A stretch of 64,000 bases of DNA from Lunularia cruciata (taxonomy: Eukaryota > Streptophyta > Marchantiopsida > Lunulariales > Lunulariaceae): NCBI GenBank assembly GCA_948567375.1, contig OX419758.1, positions 5,399,001 to 5,463,000 on the forward strand, read 5' to 3'. The notes below the pieces were generated by a model. It did not search any database. It had not been told where the DNA came from and was given only the letters and a program-made list of their open reading frames with translations. Of the stretch, positions 11,095 through 22,942 are shown one piece after another; position 1 is the stretch's first letter; each line of letters opens with the position of its first letter. A program made the translations under genes and the position numbers.

Positions 11095-13819
11095 GTTGGT
11101 GACGTCCTCGTCGCAAGTGAAGCTTTGAATTCCTTGATGGCCATTTGTGCATTTTGGAGGTGGGGAAAGAGGTTCCCATGTGGCATCATGAAGGGGATAC
11201 CCTTTCCAAAGGACCTTGTACTCCATATGTTGGTGACGGCCTCATTGAATATGGCAATGTGCAAGGATACGATCAACTTTGTACTCCTCATGATCATTGA
11301 TAGGGATAGGAAGAGTAGGAGGTTGGACTCGAGAGGAAAAGGAAGAGGGGTTAGGAACAAAGGGTTTCAACCTGAAAACATGAAAGATAGGATGGATACG
11401 CATGTGACAAGGCAAGGCAAGTCAATAAGCAACATGAGAGACAATTTGGGTGATATCAAAGGGTCCTATCTAATTAGGGGCAAGTTTACAAACTTGGGTA
11501 TCAAGTGGGAGAGGGAGGTTACTAGAGGATAGCATGACTTTATCACCAACTTCAAAGGTGAGATCACGACAATGGTGGTCCGCATATTGTTTTTGGCAAT
11601 TCTGAGCAACAAGGAGGTGAGACTTGGCTTGTTGGAGAGATTGGGATATAGTGGTCAAGAATGTGGAAGTATGAGGAACCTGCGAGGGAGGGGAAGCAAG
11701 AAGAGAATCTGGAACAAGTGGATCTTGGCCAAAATTGAGAAAGAAAGGAGAAAATTTGGTGCTTGCCTGTTTGGAATTGTTGTAGATAAATTCTGTAGCT
11801 ACAAGACATTCATCCCAGTTGGTATGGTGGACATTGACAAAGGCCCGCAACATATCCTCCAATGTACGATTTGCACATTTGGTTTGTCCATCAGTTTGAG
11901 GATGATAGACAATGGACAAAGCAAGCTTGGTGCCGAGTATCTGGAAGAGTGCTTGCCAAAACTTCTTGGTAAATCAAGGATCACGGTCGGAGATGAGTAC
12001 ACATGGCATCCCATGATGCTTGAAGACATTGTCGAAGTAGATTTATTCTAAGGTTAGAGCATCCACGGTATCACAGGTTGGTGCCAAGTGGATTTGGTTA
12101 CTAAGCTTATCCACAAACACCACGATTGCAGTGTGTCCTTGTTTTGTCTTTGGCAAGGATGTGATAAGATCCAAGCTCACATGCTCTCAGTAAGCGGATG
12201 GAATAGTGAGTGGTTGAAGGAGTCCACGCGGCTTCTGGTTGCTAGCCTTGTTACATTGGTAGCTCTCACATGATTGGATAAATTCTCAAACATCTTGTGT
12301 CATGTTGGGCCACCAACATTGACGTTGGAGGGTACCCAAGGTCTTGTCCACACCCATGTGACCAGCAATGGGTAAATCATGGGCTTCTTGAAGGTGTACA
12401 AGTTGAAGATCACTTTAAGCTGAAACATAGATTCGATCCTCATGGAATAAAAGGCACTCCTTGATGGAGAAGGTGTTGTACTCCTTATTGCATGCCGTAA
12501 GGCAACCATGTACCATTTGGAAGAAGAAATCTTGGTGTAGAGCTAACTGAAACTTGTTTTGGACCTTGGAGTCAATTGACACCGTTGAAATTGCCGTTGT
12601 GATGAGAGGAAGAGACTTCAAATCAGGTCATCATGATAAAGCATCAAGGATGACATGGAACCAACCTGGTTTGTACTCAAGTTTGATGTCATACAGTTGG
12701 AGTTGTTCCTCCTATCAATGATGTCCACTCTTCATGTGTTCCAATTGGAAGGTATGCAACAATGGTTTGTGATCAATTTGCATGATCACTTGTTTCCTCA
12801 AGAGGTAATACCTCCATACCTTGGTGGTGTATACCATTGCAAGTTGTTCTCAATCTTGAGTAGAGTAGTTTTGTTCAGCCATATTGAGTTGGCAAGACAC
12901 AAAGGCAATGGGATGGAATCCATCTAGGAATTCTTGTTGCAACACGGCTCCAATTGCAAAGTTAGAAGCATCAAAATCAACCACATAGGGTAGTTGAGGA
13001 TCATATGGTTGACAAATAGGTCTTGAAGACACCATATGCTTTAACTTTTGGAATGCTTCTTCATGCTTGGTGGTCCATTAGAAGCTTGAGTTCTTTCCCA
13101 AGAGGTCAATCAATGGTGCAGCCACATGAGCATAATAATGGATAAACCGTCAGTAAAAACTGGCCAATCCATTGAATGCCCGTACTTCTGTAGCATCCTT
13201 TGAGGTAGACCAATCAGTAATGGCCTTGATTATCTCTTCTTCCATCTTGATCCCCTTTGATGAGATCTTGTGACCAAAGAAGGTAACCTCCTTCTGCCAA
13301 AAGGCACACTTTGACTTCTTGTAGTAAAATTTCCATTGTCATAGTCGTCTTAGGACTTCTTGCACATGATTCACGTGTTCCACCTTTGTCTTGCTATAGA
13401 TTAAGATATCATCCAAGAACACCACCACGGACTGATCCAATAGTCCATCCAACACCCGATGCATGTGATCCATGAAGATTGTTGGAGCATTAATGAGTCC
13501 GAAAGGTAGAACTCTCCACTCAAAATGCCCATACTTGGTGCAAAAGGCAGTCTTTTGCACATCCTCTCTATCAATAGGAATTTGCCAATAGCCGCAACAA
13601 AGATCCAGCTTGAAAAAGTAGCATGCTCCACTTAGTTGATCAAGCAAGTCATCAATCCAAGGCAAGGGATGTGCATTCTTCATGGTTTGCTTATTCAGCC
13701 CACAATAATCAATACAGAAACGAAGTCCTCCATCCTTCTTTGGAACAAATAGTACCGGTGCTCCACAAGGAGAGGTATTATATCGTCTGAAGTCCTTCTC
13801 CAACAACTCCATAAGTGTA
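11095..13819 (-). pseudogene. Second pol copy: RT-RNase H-integrase-chromodomain (broken)
   Basis: This is the 3' part of a chromovirus pol, joined in direct orientation behind a first pol copy. 13339-13818 carries reverse transcriptase (FCIDYCGLNKQT, KLDL, VVFLDDILIYS). 12850-13035 carries the RNase H start (VVDFDASNFAIGAV). The integrase zinc finger and core follow (12600-11900), then the region with YHPQTDGQT (11470-11919). The reading frame then continues through GPFDI to a chromodomain at about 11310-11130 (EYKVDRIL, YKVLWKGYP, DATWEPL), which would target integration to modified chromatin. Stops and frame changes break it in several places. The expected catalytic Glu of the integrase (QTE) is Lys (QTK) at 11878-11880. 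Confidence 0.9.
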
Positions 13820-13844
13820 CATTGTCGAGTATCCAATGAGTATT
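13820..13844. other. Junction with about 25 bp of filler between the two pol copies
   Basis: Homology to the RT coding region ends near 13819 (CATAAGTGT). Homology to the integrase region, as at 12160-12190, begins near 13845 (TGAGATCCATGCTCACATG). The bases between match neither copy. Such filler is typical of end-joining repair or template switching. Confidence 0.65.
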
Positions 13845-16385
13845 GATGAGATCCATGCTCACATGCTCCCAGCAAGCGGATGTAATGGTGAGTGGTTGAA
13901 GGAGTCCACTCGGCTTCTGGTTGCTGGCCTTGTTATGTTGGCAACTCTCACATGATTGGACAAAGTCTTGAACATCTTGTGTCATGTTGGGCCACCACTA
14001 TTGGTGTTGGAGGGTGCCCAAGGTCTTGTCCACTCCCATGTGACCAGCTATGGTAAATCATGGGCTTCTTGAAGGCGCACAAGTCCAAGATCACCTTTGG
14101 CTGGAACATAGATCTGGTCTGCATGGAATAAAAGGCCTTCCTTGAAGGAGAAGGTGTTGTACTCCTTGTCGCATGCTGTCAGACAACCGTGTACCATTTG
14201 GAAGAAGGGATCTTGTTGTAGAGCTGATTGAAACTCATTATGGACCTTAGGGTCAATGGACACCATTGTAATTGCCGCCGTGATGAGAGGTAGAGCCTTC
14301 AAATCATGTCGTTGTGATAGAGCATCAGGGATGACATGGAACCAACCTGGTTTGTACTCAAGTTTGATGTCAAACAATTGGAGTTGCTCTTCCCATCGAT
14401 GATGTCGACTCTTCATGTACTCCAAGTGTAAGGTCAAAAACAATGGCTTGTGATCCGTTCGCATGATCACTTGTTTCCCCAAGAGATAATGCCTCCATAC
14501 CTTGGTGGCATATACCATTGCAAGTTGTTCCCGATCTCGAGCAGAGTAATTTCTTTCAGCTATATTTAGTTGGCGAGACACAAAAGCAATAAGATGTAGT
14601 CCATCTGGAAATTCTTGTTGCAACACAACTCCAATTGCAAAGTTAGAAGCATCAAAATCAACCACACAAGGTAGTTGAGGATCATATGGTTGAAGAATAG
14701 ATCTTGAAGACACCATATGCTTTAACTTCTGGAATGCTTCTTCATGCTTGGTGGTCCACTGGAAGCTCAAGTTCTTTCCCAAGAGGTCAGTCAATGGTGC
14801 AGCCATGTGAGCATAATAGTGGATGAACCGTCGGTAAACACTGGCCAATCCATTGAATGCTCGTACTTTTGTAGCATCCTTCAGGATAGGCCAATTAATA
14901 ATGGCCTTGATCTTCTCTTCTTCCATCTTGATCCCCTCTAATGAGATCGTATGACCCAAGAAGGTAACCTCTTTCTGCCAAAAAGCACACTTTGACTTCT
15001 TGCAATAAAATTTCCACTGTCGTAGTCGTCTTAGGACTTCTTGCACATGATTCATGTGTTCTGCCTCTGTCTTGCTATAGATTAGGATATCATCTAAGAA
15101 CACCACCACGGACCGATCCAATAGTCCCTCCAACACCCGATACATCTAATCCATGAAGACTGTTGGAGCATTAGTGAGTCCGAAAGGTAGAACTCTCCAC
15201 TCAAAATGTCTATACCTTGTGCGAAAGGCAATCTTTTGCATGTCCTCTCCTTCAATAGGAATTTGCCAATAGCCGCTACGAAGATCCAGCTTGGAAAAGT
15301 AGCATGCTCCACTTAGTTGATCAAGGAGGTCATCAATCCGAGGCAAGGGATATGCATTCTTCATGGTTTGCTTATTGAGTCCATGGTAATCAATACAGAA
15401 ACGAAGTCCTCCATCCTTCTTTGGAACAAATAGTACCGATGCTCCCCAAGGAGAGGTACTATGTTGTATGAAATCCTTCTCCAATAACTCCATAAGTGTT
15501 GTTTGCAACTCCTCCAACTCCTTTGGTGAAAGCCAATAGATTGGTCTACTCATTGGAGTACCCCCTGGCAATAACTCGATCTTGAAGTGCATACCTCGAT
15601 TGGAGGGTAATCCCTTTGGCAAATCATCCAGAAACACATCTGCAAACTCCTGAACTATCCGATCAACCATTGGTTGATGAGGCTCTTGGGCCTCCTGAGA
15701 TTGTTCTTGTGAAATCGGCTTGACCCACACCATAAATACAAACTTATCTTCCTCCAAAGCTTGCTCTATGGCTGCTTCATTAACAAACTTCCCTTCTAGG
15801 GACTCATCTCTCTTCAAAGCTTGCTCCATGGTTGCCTTCTTGGCAAACTTCTCATCTTGGGACTCATCTCCCTTCCAGATTTGCTCTATGGCTACCTTCT
15901 CAACAAACTTCCCATCTTGGGACTGACTATTCTTAGGCGTCTTACTCAAAGGTGCCAGGCAACCTAATTGGAAATTTCTACCTTGGTGTTGTACTTGAAT
16001 TTGTCGTAGGGTCCAATTGAATTCAACCTTATGACGTTCAAGCCAAGGTAGACCTAGAATGATATCATAGTGTAGAGGTGCCACTACAAACCTCATACAC
16101 TCCAAATACTCCTTCCCAATCTTGAAGGTAATAGGATGCGAGGTGCGGAATGTTGAACCCTTTCTACCATCCGCCATCATCAAACTACTTCCAAACACTA
16201 GCTTGATAGGAATACCCAATTCTTTTACTATTTGCATAGACATGCAATTCTTTGAACTTCCAGAATCAACCAAAATCCTACAATGCCAATTAGATATCAT
16301 ACCTTGCAAGTGAAGCAAACTTGCATAGGTCAAGCCTTCAATCTCATTGGAACTAATCAAGCTCCGAGTAGGCGGCTCAAAATCT
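13845..16385 (-). pseudogene. First pol copy: protease-RT-RNase H-integrase zinc finger
   Basis: This is the best-preserved pol. A frame at 15146-16360 carries the retropepsin ([11 protein letters not shown], Asp at 16265-16267) and the N-terminal half of RT ([27 protein letters not shown]). A TAG at 15146-15148 interrupts it, replacing the Gln of FMDQM. The same frame resumes at 15145-14048 with the RT catalytic LDD (VVFLDDILIYS, about 15089-15094), then RNase H (VVDFDASNFAIG, RTDHKPLF). A short frame at 13985-13860 gives the integrase zinc-finger cysteines (CESC) and the start of the core (WEHVSMDLI), then stops at the duplication junction. A single nonsense change in more than 750 codons suggests a fairly recent death. 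Confidence 0.92.
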
Positions 16386-16386
16386 C

Positions 16387-16866
16387 CTAATGGGATTCTT
16401 TGTTTCCGTGATCATTCTGTTCCACAAACTCCATTTGGGCAACTTGTCGAGGTCGCCCATTCTTAAGTGGACATTCAGCAATGAGATGTCCAACTTGGCG
16501 ACAATAAAAGCAACCTATATTTTGTAGTAATCTTTCTCTATCTGTTGTGCCAAGTGGTCTTTGTTGGATAGCATCAATCTCCATTGGTACCGGTTCTTCC
16601 ACTCGTGCGTAGTGTACTGGTAGGCTTTGTGTAGCTCCAGGTTGAGACCAAGTTGTCGCAACCAAGGAATCAAAATGCTCAGCCAATTGCATGGCTTCTT
16701 CTACACTTTGTGGCTCCCGCATGGTCACCTCCAATTTGGTTTGTGACTTCAATCCTTGCACAAATCGATCCAGAACTTCACCTTCTTGGATATATGGAAT
16801 TTGCATGATGATGTTCTAAAATTGTGTGATGTAGCTTCTCACTGAGCAAATCTGCCTCAACTCCAC
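16387..16866 (-). pseudogene. gag, C-terminal part with zinc knuckle (split by insertion)
   Basis: 16806-16387 encodes 139 residues of a Ty3/gypsy gag: a capsid C-terminal region (EGEVLDRFVQGLK, SVEEAMQLAEHFD) and a nucleocapsid knuckle CFYCRQVGHLIAECP, of the form CX2CX4HX4C. The frame stops at 16387 and pol continues in a different frame within about 25 bases, with [17 protein letters not shown] sequence. A frameshift or a small indel therefore separates gag and pol. The N-terminal part of gag lies at 20588-20900, beyond the 3.7-kb insertion. Confidence 0.9.
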
Positions 16867-19800
16867 TATGACAACTTGGCAAATATCACTTTTGCAGTTA
16901 TTGGATAAGTAAAGTTTGTTCCCGCAAAGATACAAGTCAAAAATGTCCAAATACAAAGTCAAATGATAACACTCTAGTTCTTCTTGGTTGCGTCTTTAAT
17001 CTCTCAGGTAGAAACCACACCCAAAAGAGAGTAACAAGCACTGACTCACAGTCTTGTCACGAATTCACACTCCTTAATCACAACTCCATCAAATCTTTCC
17101 AAACAATCTTGATTGTGGAAATTCAAGCTCTCCCAAAAATGGCACTTCACTGCAAAATGACTTTGCCTCAGAATTGTGTTCCACCACTCCATTGAAGGCA
17201 CGACTTCCTCGATCAAAATTGCTTCACATCAACTTCACACTGCACTCACAAATGCAGAATACTACCAACACTCCAATTTCTCTCATTGCTTTCATTGCAC
17301 TTCACTCAGGATCAAACACACAGAATGAAGATCAAGGCTGGGGAATCCAATATCCAACAAGCACACTAACTTGCACTTTGAAATTCTCCACACACTCACA
17401 AACACAATTGCAAAGCTGATACTCAAAATCAAGCTCAAGCAACAAGCACTGCTTCATAGCACTTTGCTTTATCTATTCTCAGAATTATGTGCACTGAACA
17501 ACATCTGAATGCAAATGCCACTCTTAAATAGTGAAGCAATTGACAGTTATCTTCCTAATGCACCTATTCCTTATGACTCTACAAACCTACAGATCCGAAA
17601 TGACAATGCACCTCTTCATATCTGCCTATACAAATCTCAAATCTGTTACTAATCCGATCCAATGTCTACTTCTTCTTCGGCTTTCAAACCCGATCCCAAA
17701 GTAACTGTACTTCCTACTAATCTATCCTCGGGTTTCATATCTCCTACATCTTCTACCAGATCCAACAATTCTCTTTCCGGATCTGAAATTTCACTAGTGG
17801 GTAATCTATCTAACTCCTTATCTCTTGACCCACTCTTCTCTATTGTCTCTAATGGTAACTCCAAAGACATTTGCACTCCTATCTCATCTACTTCGGGTTT
17901 GGCTCTAACATCTTTCCAAAGTTTATCTATCTCCAATTTTACTAAGTCTAATCTAATTGCGATATTGTCTTCTACTTCCAATATCTTCCTATCTACACGA
18001 GTCCTAAGACTAATTAACAATGTGTTCAAATTTGTATCCTTTGCTTGTCTCCTCCTCATCTCTTGCATCAACAACTTCAACTCGTGCAGCCTCGTCTCTT
18101 CAATCCAAATACTAGCCTCTATACTCAACATTGCATTCATCCTGATGACGATCTCCTTTAATGGCTCCAATCTCATCTTCCTTTCATGTTCCCGATCTGC
18201 AAGCCAATCTTCTCTGTACATTGCCAACTCTACCTCAAACTCGGCTTTCACAGTTTCCTTGATTACGAAGTAACTCTCATAATCTCTCTTCTTCTCGATA
18301 TCTTACTGTCAACTCCCGCTGCCACAATTGCTTCTTCTCTTCTACACTTTCCATCACTCTATTGAGTTCTTGTTCCTTTGCTGCTACCCTTTCCATAGCA
18401 TGGATGATTTCTAGTCTTGAATCAACAAATTGCTACTTCAAGATTTCATATTCTGCTACTTGTCCTTCCCTCACTATATCACTCTTCTTCACAAGTTCTT
18501 CTCGATACCTTGCTTCTCTCTTCAAGTCCTCAATAACTTGATTCTGTACTACTGCCTCCCCTTGTAGTACTTCCCTTTCCTCCTTGCTTCGGGTCATACT
18601 CTTCTTCAACTCCGAGTTCCCTTCTTCCAATCTCGCCAATACCTGCAACACAATCTTTACCTCCGGACATGTCGACTACATCTCCTTCTTTTTGTGCTCC
18701 AACTTCACCAACAATGGACACACGATCTTCTGCAGGTAAGTACTTGCTCCTGTGTAGCAATCTCCTTCCTTACTTCTTCACCCGATACTTGCCTCCTTCT
18801 CTGTAGTCTTTGCATTGGAATAGACGCCTCACTTCCCAAGCTAGCATTCGCTTCTTCCTTTGCCTTACTTGGACCCGCTTCACACTTTGCCTTGCGTCTT
18901 GAACAAACTCCCCTCTGGATCATAGACTTCTTCTCCTCAGGCTTGGGTATCTTGTCCTCCAACTTTGCATTATCTTCTTCTTCAAGCTCTACCCAAACTT
19001 CTTCTTCTTCCGCAGCAGCAGCAGCTGGTACCAACGTCATCTCTCCACCTTCATCACTATCGCTACTCGTATTTCCACTTTGCAGCGTGAGCTCTGGTTC
19101 TTCCTCGCATTCTGAGTCTTCGGACTTGCACTCGGCTTTGCCTTCTAAGTCTTTGTCTTTTGACGTGATCACCACCATGCCTCTCCTTGGGTTTTCTCTC
19201 CTTGTCTTCCAAGGTCTTGTTTTATCTTCAGCTTCTCCTTGCCAACTCCGCTTCTTTGACTTTGGAGTACTCACTTCTATCTCCACACTCTTGCCCATCT
19301 TTGCGTAGTACTCATCTGTGCTTTGGATTTGAAGAATGTATTGTTGCTCCTCCACACCGACTTCTCTTCTCAAGTCGGGATGGAAGTGAGACACCATTCG
19401 GTTTTGCTCCGCCAAATTGAGCAAATTCAACCCGAGGTAGAAATGTGTTGCAAATGGCATGATATAGTGTAGAGGCGACTTATCTCACAAATTCCACACC
19501 ATCTGTCTTGTCCTCCCATGGAAGCACCTCGCCCAACTGATAGGTTCTCCTGCAAACAGCTTATGGAAGAACACCGCTTGATGTTTCATCACATAAGTTG
19601 TTCTCTTCAGCTTTAGGATTGCCATGAGAGCAGTCACAATCCCTCTCTTTACTAGATCCTTGTAACTCTCAACCTTATACCCATTCTTTGTTCTCTTTGA
19701 AGAGAAAGCATCTCTCACTTCTTGGGTCTCTTTGGCTACTTCTCCCTTCCCCAAGAATGTGGTACCCTGCTCCACGCTTGCCTCTCTCCCGAGCACTAAT

Positions 19801-20587
19801 CTCCAATCCGACTCTGTCCAGCAAGCCGGATTTCCTCTCTTCCCCACTTCCTCAAGGCCATCAAGACACTTACTCTTGATTATCTCGATCATGAAACCTG
19901 GAAAACTCACATTCCAGTTCCACGCCAAGAAAGTGATCCGAAGTTGGCTCAAGACTTCGATTCTTGCAATCACATCTAACCTCCAAATTGCATGATTTCT
20001 CACTACAAATTTGGAGTTCTTCTTTCCTCCTCCCATCTCTCCTATTTTCTCATTGTCTCTTGGTTTCACTCTCTCAAATTCTCCTCTACACACTAGTGCG
20101 TCTTCAACTCTACTTCCCTTCCCACAATCACCTACAGGACAACTTCTCAACGGAGAAGGAAAATTGCTCGACATTGCTTCATCATTAGCCCAATTTTTAT
20201 AGAGTCACACTTTCTTTGTCTCTCTTCAATTTGAGTTTCTACTGAGAAATCACACCTCTTGCATGCGCCTGACATTGTCAATTGTACTTCATGCATATGG
20301 GCCGTTGGTTTTGAACGGTCCCTTCTTGAATTTCTCACCCCAACAGAAGGTTGTTACACTGTCTTCACCTCAGGTTGAGCTCCTCCCAATACAAAGACTC
20401 CTTACTTTGGGTTGTATGTTGACAGGGCAAATCTGAGTACTTCATCTTATGACCCGAAGCCACTTTACCTCAGGTTTCATCTCAAAGACTCTTTTCTTCA
20501 ACTTCTTCAGCCATACAGGCGCAATCCGACTTCTCTATACACTTCTTCTTCTCTATTTTGAAAAAAACAAAAAATGTGGGCACCACA
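16867..20587 (-). mobile_element. Family B insertion, 3.7 kb, with TG..CA-type ends, inside gag
   Basis: It starts TATGACAACTTGGC and ends GGGCACCACA; the other copies have TGTGA at the left. Flanks are TCCAC and TCCGC, a 5-bp target duplication with one change. Joining the flanks restores the gag sequence seen in the unoccupied copies near 22235 and 29020. I find no internal copy of its own ends, so it is either a very long solo LTR or a short non-autonomous element. Two shorter relatives (23623-24967, 39753-41516) share its ends but lack much of the middle. The minus strand is taken as the coding direction, with a TATA-like CTATAAAAATTG at 20191-20202. Confidence 0.85.
17649..20174 (-). pseudogene. 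Broken ~840-codon frame in the family B insertion: acidic, coiled-coil protein
   Basis: Three blocks read in order. 20174-19485 (229 residues) is a mixed-charge globular-looking N-terminus (WRLDVIARIEVLSQLRITF, KHQAVFFHKLFAGEPISW). After one in-frame TGA, the same frame continues at 19460-18705 with a short conserved-looking stretch and then an acidic Glu/Ser-rich region (EEEEVWVELEEEDN). After frame changes, 18651-18433 and 18251-17649 read as long coiled coils (KKSMTRSKEEREVLQGEAV; DREHERKMRLEPLKEIV). I do not recognise the family. It resembles in layout the accessory proteins carried by some plant LTR elements, without gag, pol or zinc motifs. The opposite strand has a Ser-rich open frame that I take to be a shadow. 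Confidence 0.6.
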
Positions 20588-21275
20588 TCCGCCAATTTAT
20601 CTTGTGCGGCTCAGGTGGCATTTATAGTTTGAAATTGACCAAGTATTGCATCTTTGAATTTTGCCCATGTCAAAATTGGTGTAACAATTTGTTGTTCAGC
20701 TCTTTCTACTCGGAATTGCCACCAAATTTTTGCCACGCCATCCAATTGGCTAGAAGCCAAAAGAATTTGTTTTCGCTTGTCTTGAAGATTGGTGGCTTCA
20801 AAGCAACATTTGCAATCAAACACAAAATTCTCCACTGTACCTAGAAGATTCTTGCCCTCAAACACCTTGGGTTTCAAAAATCGAATGTGATCTTCTCCAT
20901 CTCAAACTGGCGCTCTGTCTATTTGTTCTTGTCGTTGCTGGTCTCGTTCATCCAACAATCGAGTAAGATGCTCGATTTGTTATTGCATTGCAAGGATAAC
21001 ATCCGGTATTGCCATCATTGCTACTACTCTATTCCATTACCCTCAATTTATCTAGTTGATTAACACATAGATACAACATGTCCACCGTTCTCCATAAGTT
21101 ACAATTGGAAGTATCAAGGGTTCCTCTGACACGGTGATCATATGTAGAAAATCTTGCCCAAAGCGTGAGTGATGAATTGTGTGAAATGATGCTTTGGTAA
21201 TATCTAGATATGAAAGTCCCAATGGTTTGGCGGAAGTGGATTTGGTGGTCCATAAATTCCATCCATCGCATTCCT
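20588..21275 (-). pseudogene. gag N-terminal part and 5' leader of the most complete unit
   Basis: 20877-20611 encodes the capsid-type segment of gag (VFEGKNLLGTVENFVFDC, EATNLQDKRKQILLASSQL, VAKIWWQF, TWAKFKDAILGQF). This is the classic Ty3/gypsy retrotransposon gag pattern, with a conserved Trp pair. Upstream, 20900-21275 is the untranslated leader, repeated in the other units. The gene is cut by the family B insertion at 20587. Confidence 0.85.
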
Positions 21276-21288
21276 GCTTTGATACCAA
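21276..21288 (-). other. Primer binding site, tRNA-iMet type
   Basis: TTGGTATCAAAGC directly follows the end of LTR 2 on the minus strand. It matches the usual plant primer site TGGTATCAGAGC, complementary to initiator Met tRNA, with one change. Confidence 0.85.
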
Positions 21289-21710
21289 TGTAAAAGACCA
21301 AAACCAAGGAGAGAAATAGGAGAATGGAAACTCATATTGGGACACTTGAATGAGGGAAAACTCCAAATGCCTAGCATAAGCTTGGCTTTGGTATTTATAG
21401 GTAGCATACAAGACCCTTGAAACTTCTCAAGAAGCTTCCTTGAGCCGCTTTCTTGGAGTGCAAGCCAAGTTAACCAGGAAGCTTCTCAAGAAGCTTTCTT
21501 CTAGAAGCTGCCTACTTGGCGTGCAAGCTAAGCTAGTTAGAAGCTTCTAGAAGCTTCCTTCTAAAAGCTACCTATTTAGGGCGCAAGTTAACTAGTTGGG
21601 AAGCTTCCCAAGAAGCTTCTTAGATGCTTCTATAATATTCTAGGCTATTTTGTCTTATCCTCTACTTTGTAAGCCCAGCTAACTTCCTCGCTAAACTCCA
21701 TATTGTTACA
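21289..21710 (-). mobile_element. Family A LTR 2
   Basis: The 422-bp LTR ends TGTTACA / begins TGTAAAAGACC on the plus strand, so on the minus strand it starts TGTAACAATATGGAG. A TATA box (CTATAAATA) lies at about 21391-21400. It serves as the 5' LTR of the unit to its left and directly abuts truncated gag of the next unit to its right at 21711. Confidence 0.9.
21539..21558 (-). promoter_or_regulatory. Perfect four-unit heat shock element in LTR 2
   Basis: GAA, TTC, GAA and TTC triplets at exact 2-base spacing (21540-21557). More two-unit versions lie at about 21478-21515 and 21600-21622. The distal three-unit element conserved in LTR 1 is mutated here (GAA changed to TAA near 21632). Confidence 0.7.
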
Positions 21711-22929
21711 TTGAGCCTTCAATCCCATTGGAACTAATCAAGCTCCCAGTAGGTGGCTCAAAATCTCCTACTGGGATCTTTTGTTTCCTTGATCATTCCG
21801 CTCCACAACCTCCACCTGGGCAACTTATTGAGGTCGTCCATTCTTGAGTGGACATTCAGCAATGCAATGCCCCAATTGGTGATAATAAAAAAAACCACCA
21901 TTTTGTCATAGTTTCTCTCTATCTGCCATGACAAGTGGTCTTCGTTGAATGACATCAATCTCCATTGGTGTTGGCTCCTCCACTTGTGTGTAGCGTATTG
22001 GTAGGCTCTGTGGAGGTTGAGGTCAAGGCCAAGTTGTTGCCACCAAGGAATCAAAACATTCGGCCAACTGCATGGCTTCCCCCAAGTGTTGTGGCTCTCG
22101 CATGGTTATCTCTAATTTGGTTCTTGCCTTCAACCCCCTCACAAATCAATCTAGAGCTTCACCTTCCAATATATTTGGAACTTGCATGAGGGTGTTTTGG
22201 AACTGCGTGATGTAACTTCTTATAGAGCCAATCTATTTCAACTGTGCCAACTTATCACGGTCAACTTGTGTGGCATTTATAGCTTGGAATTGACTAATTA
22301 TTGTGCTCTTGAATTCTACCCATGTCAAGATTGGTGCAACAATTTGTTGTTTAGCTTGGTCCACTCGGAATCTCTACCATAGCTTTGCTACTCCATCCAA
22401 TTGGCTAGAAGCCAAGAGAATCTATTTTTGCTCGTCTTGTAGATTGGTAGCTTCAAAATAATGTTCACGGTCAAACACAAAATTCTTCACTACACTCGGA
22501 AGATTCTTGCCTTCAAATACCTTGGTTTTAGGGAATCTGATCCAATCTTCTCCTTCTCAAATTGGTACTCTCTCCACCTGCTCTTGTCGTTGAAGATCTT
22601 GTTCATCCAACAATCGAGTAAGGTGCCTAATTTGTTATTGCATAGCAAGGATAACATCGGGTATTGCTGCCATGGTTGCTACTCTATCACACCACCTCTA
22701 ATCCATCTAATTTACTAACTCATAGAAACAACACGTTCACCGTTCTCCATAAGTTACAACCGGAAGCACCAAGGGTTCCTCACATATGGTGATCATATGC
22801 AAAAATCTTGTCCAAAGTGCAAGGTGATGAATTGTGTGAATGATGCTTGAGTAGTATTTGGATGCAAAAATCTCAATGGTTTGATGGAAATGGATTTGGT
22901 GGACCATAAATTCCATCCATCCCATTCTT
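21711..22929 (-). pseudogene. gag-only remnant (middle unit of the array)
   Basis: The sequence matches the leader and gag of the other units throughout (for example 22250-22600 against 20600-20900), including the gag/pol boundary phrase at 21760. It stops exactly where the protease begins and is fused to the outer end of LTR 2. Everything from protease to polypurine tract has been deleted. Many stops break gag. Confidence 0.85.
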
Positions 22930-22942
22930 GCTTTGATACCAA
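22930..22942 (-). other. Primer binding site, tRNA-iMet type
   Basis: TTGGTATCAAAGC follows the LTR 3 end, identical to the site at 21276-21288. Confidence 0.8.

Noticed and set aside
11071-12051. Two plus-strand open frames of about 155 codons each
   Set aside because: They lie opposite the chromodomain and integrase, and the minus-strand reading carries the family motifs.
17662-18273. 203-codon Ser/Asn-rich open frame on the plus strand
   Set aside because: It is the antisense of the coiled-coil frame in the family B insertion. Its Ser/Leu richness follows from Glu/Lys codons on the other strand, and no motif is visible.
18694-19308. 204-codon Ser-rich plus-strand frame
   Set aside because: Antisense shadow of the acidic Glu/Ser region at 18705-19460. 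Its poly-Ser runs come from the GAA/GAG runs.
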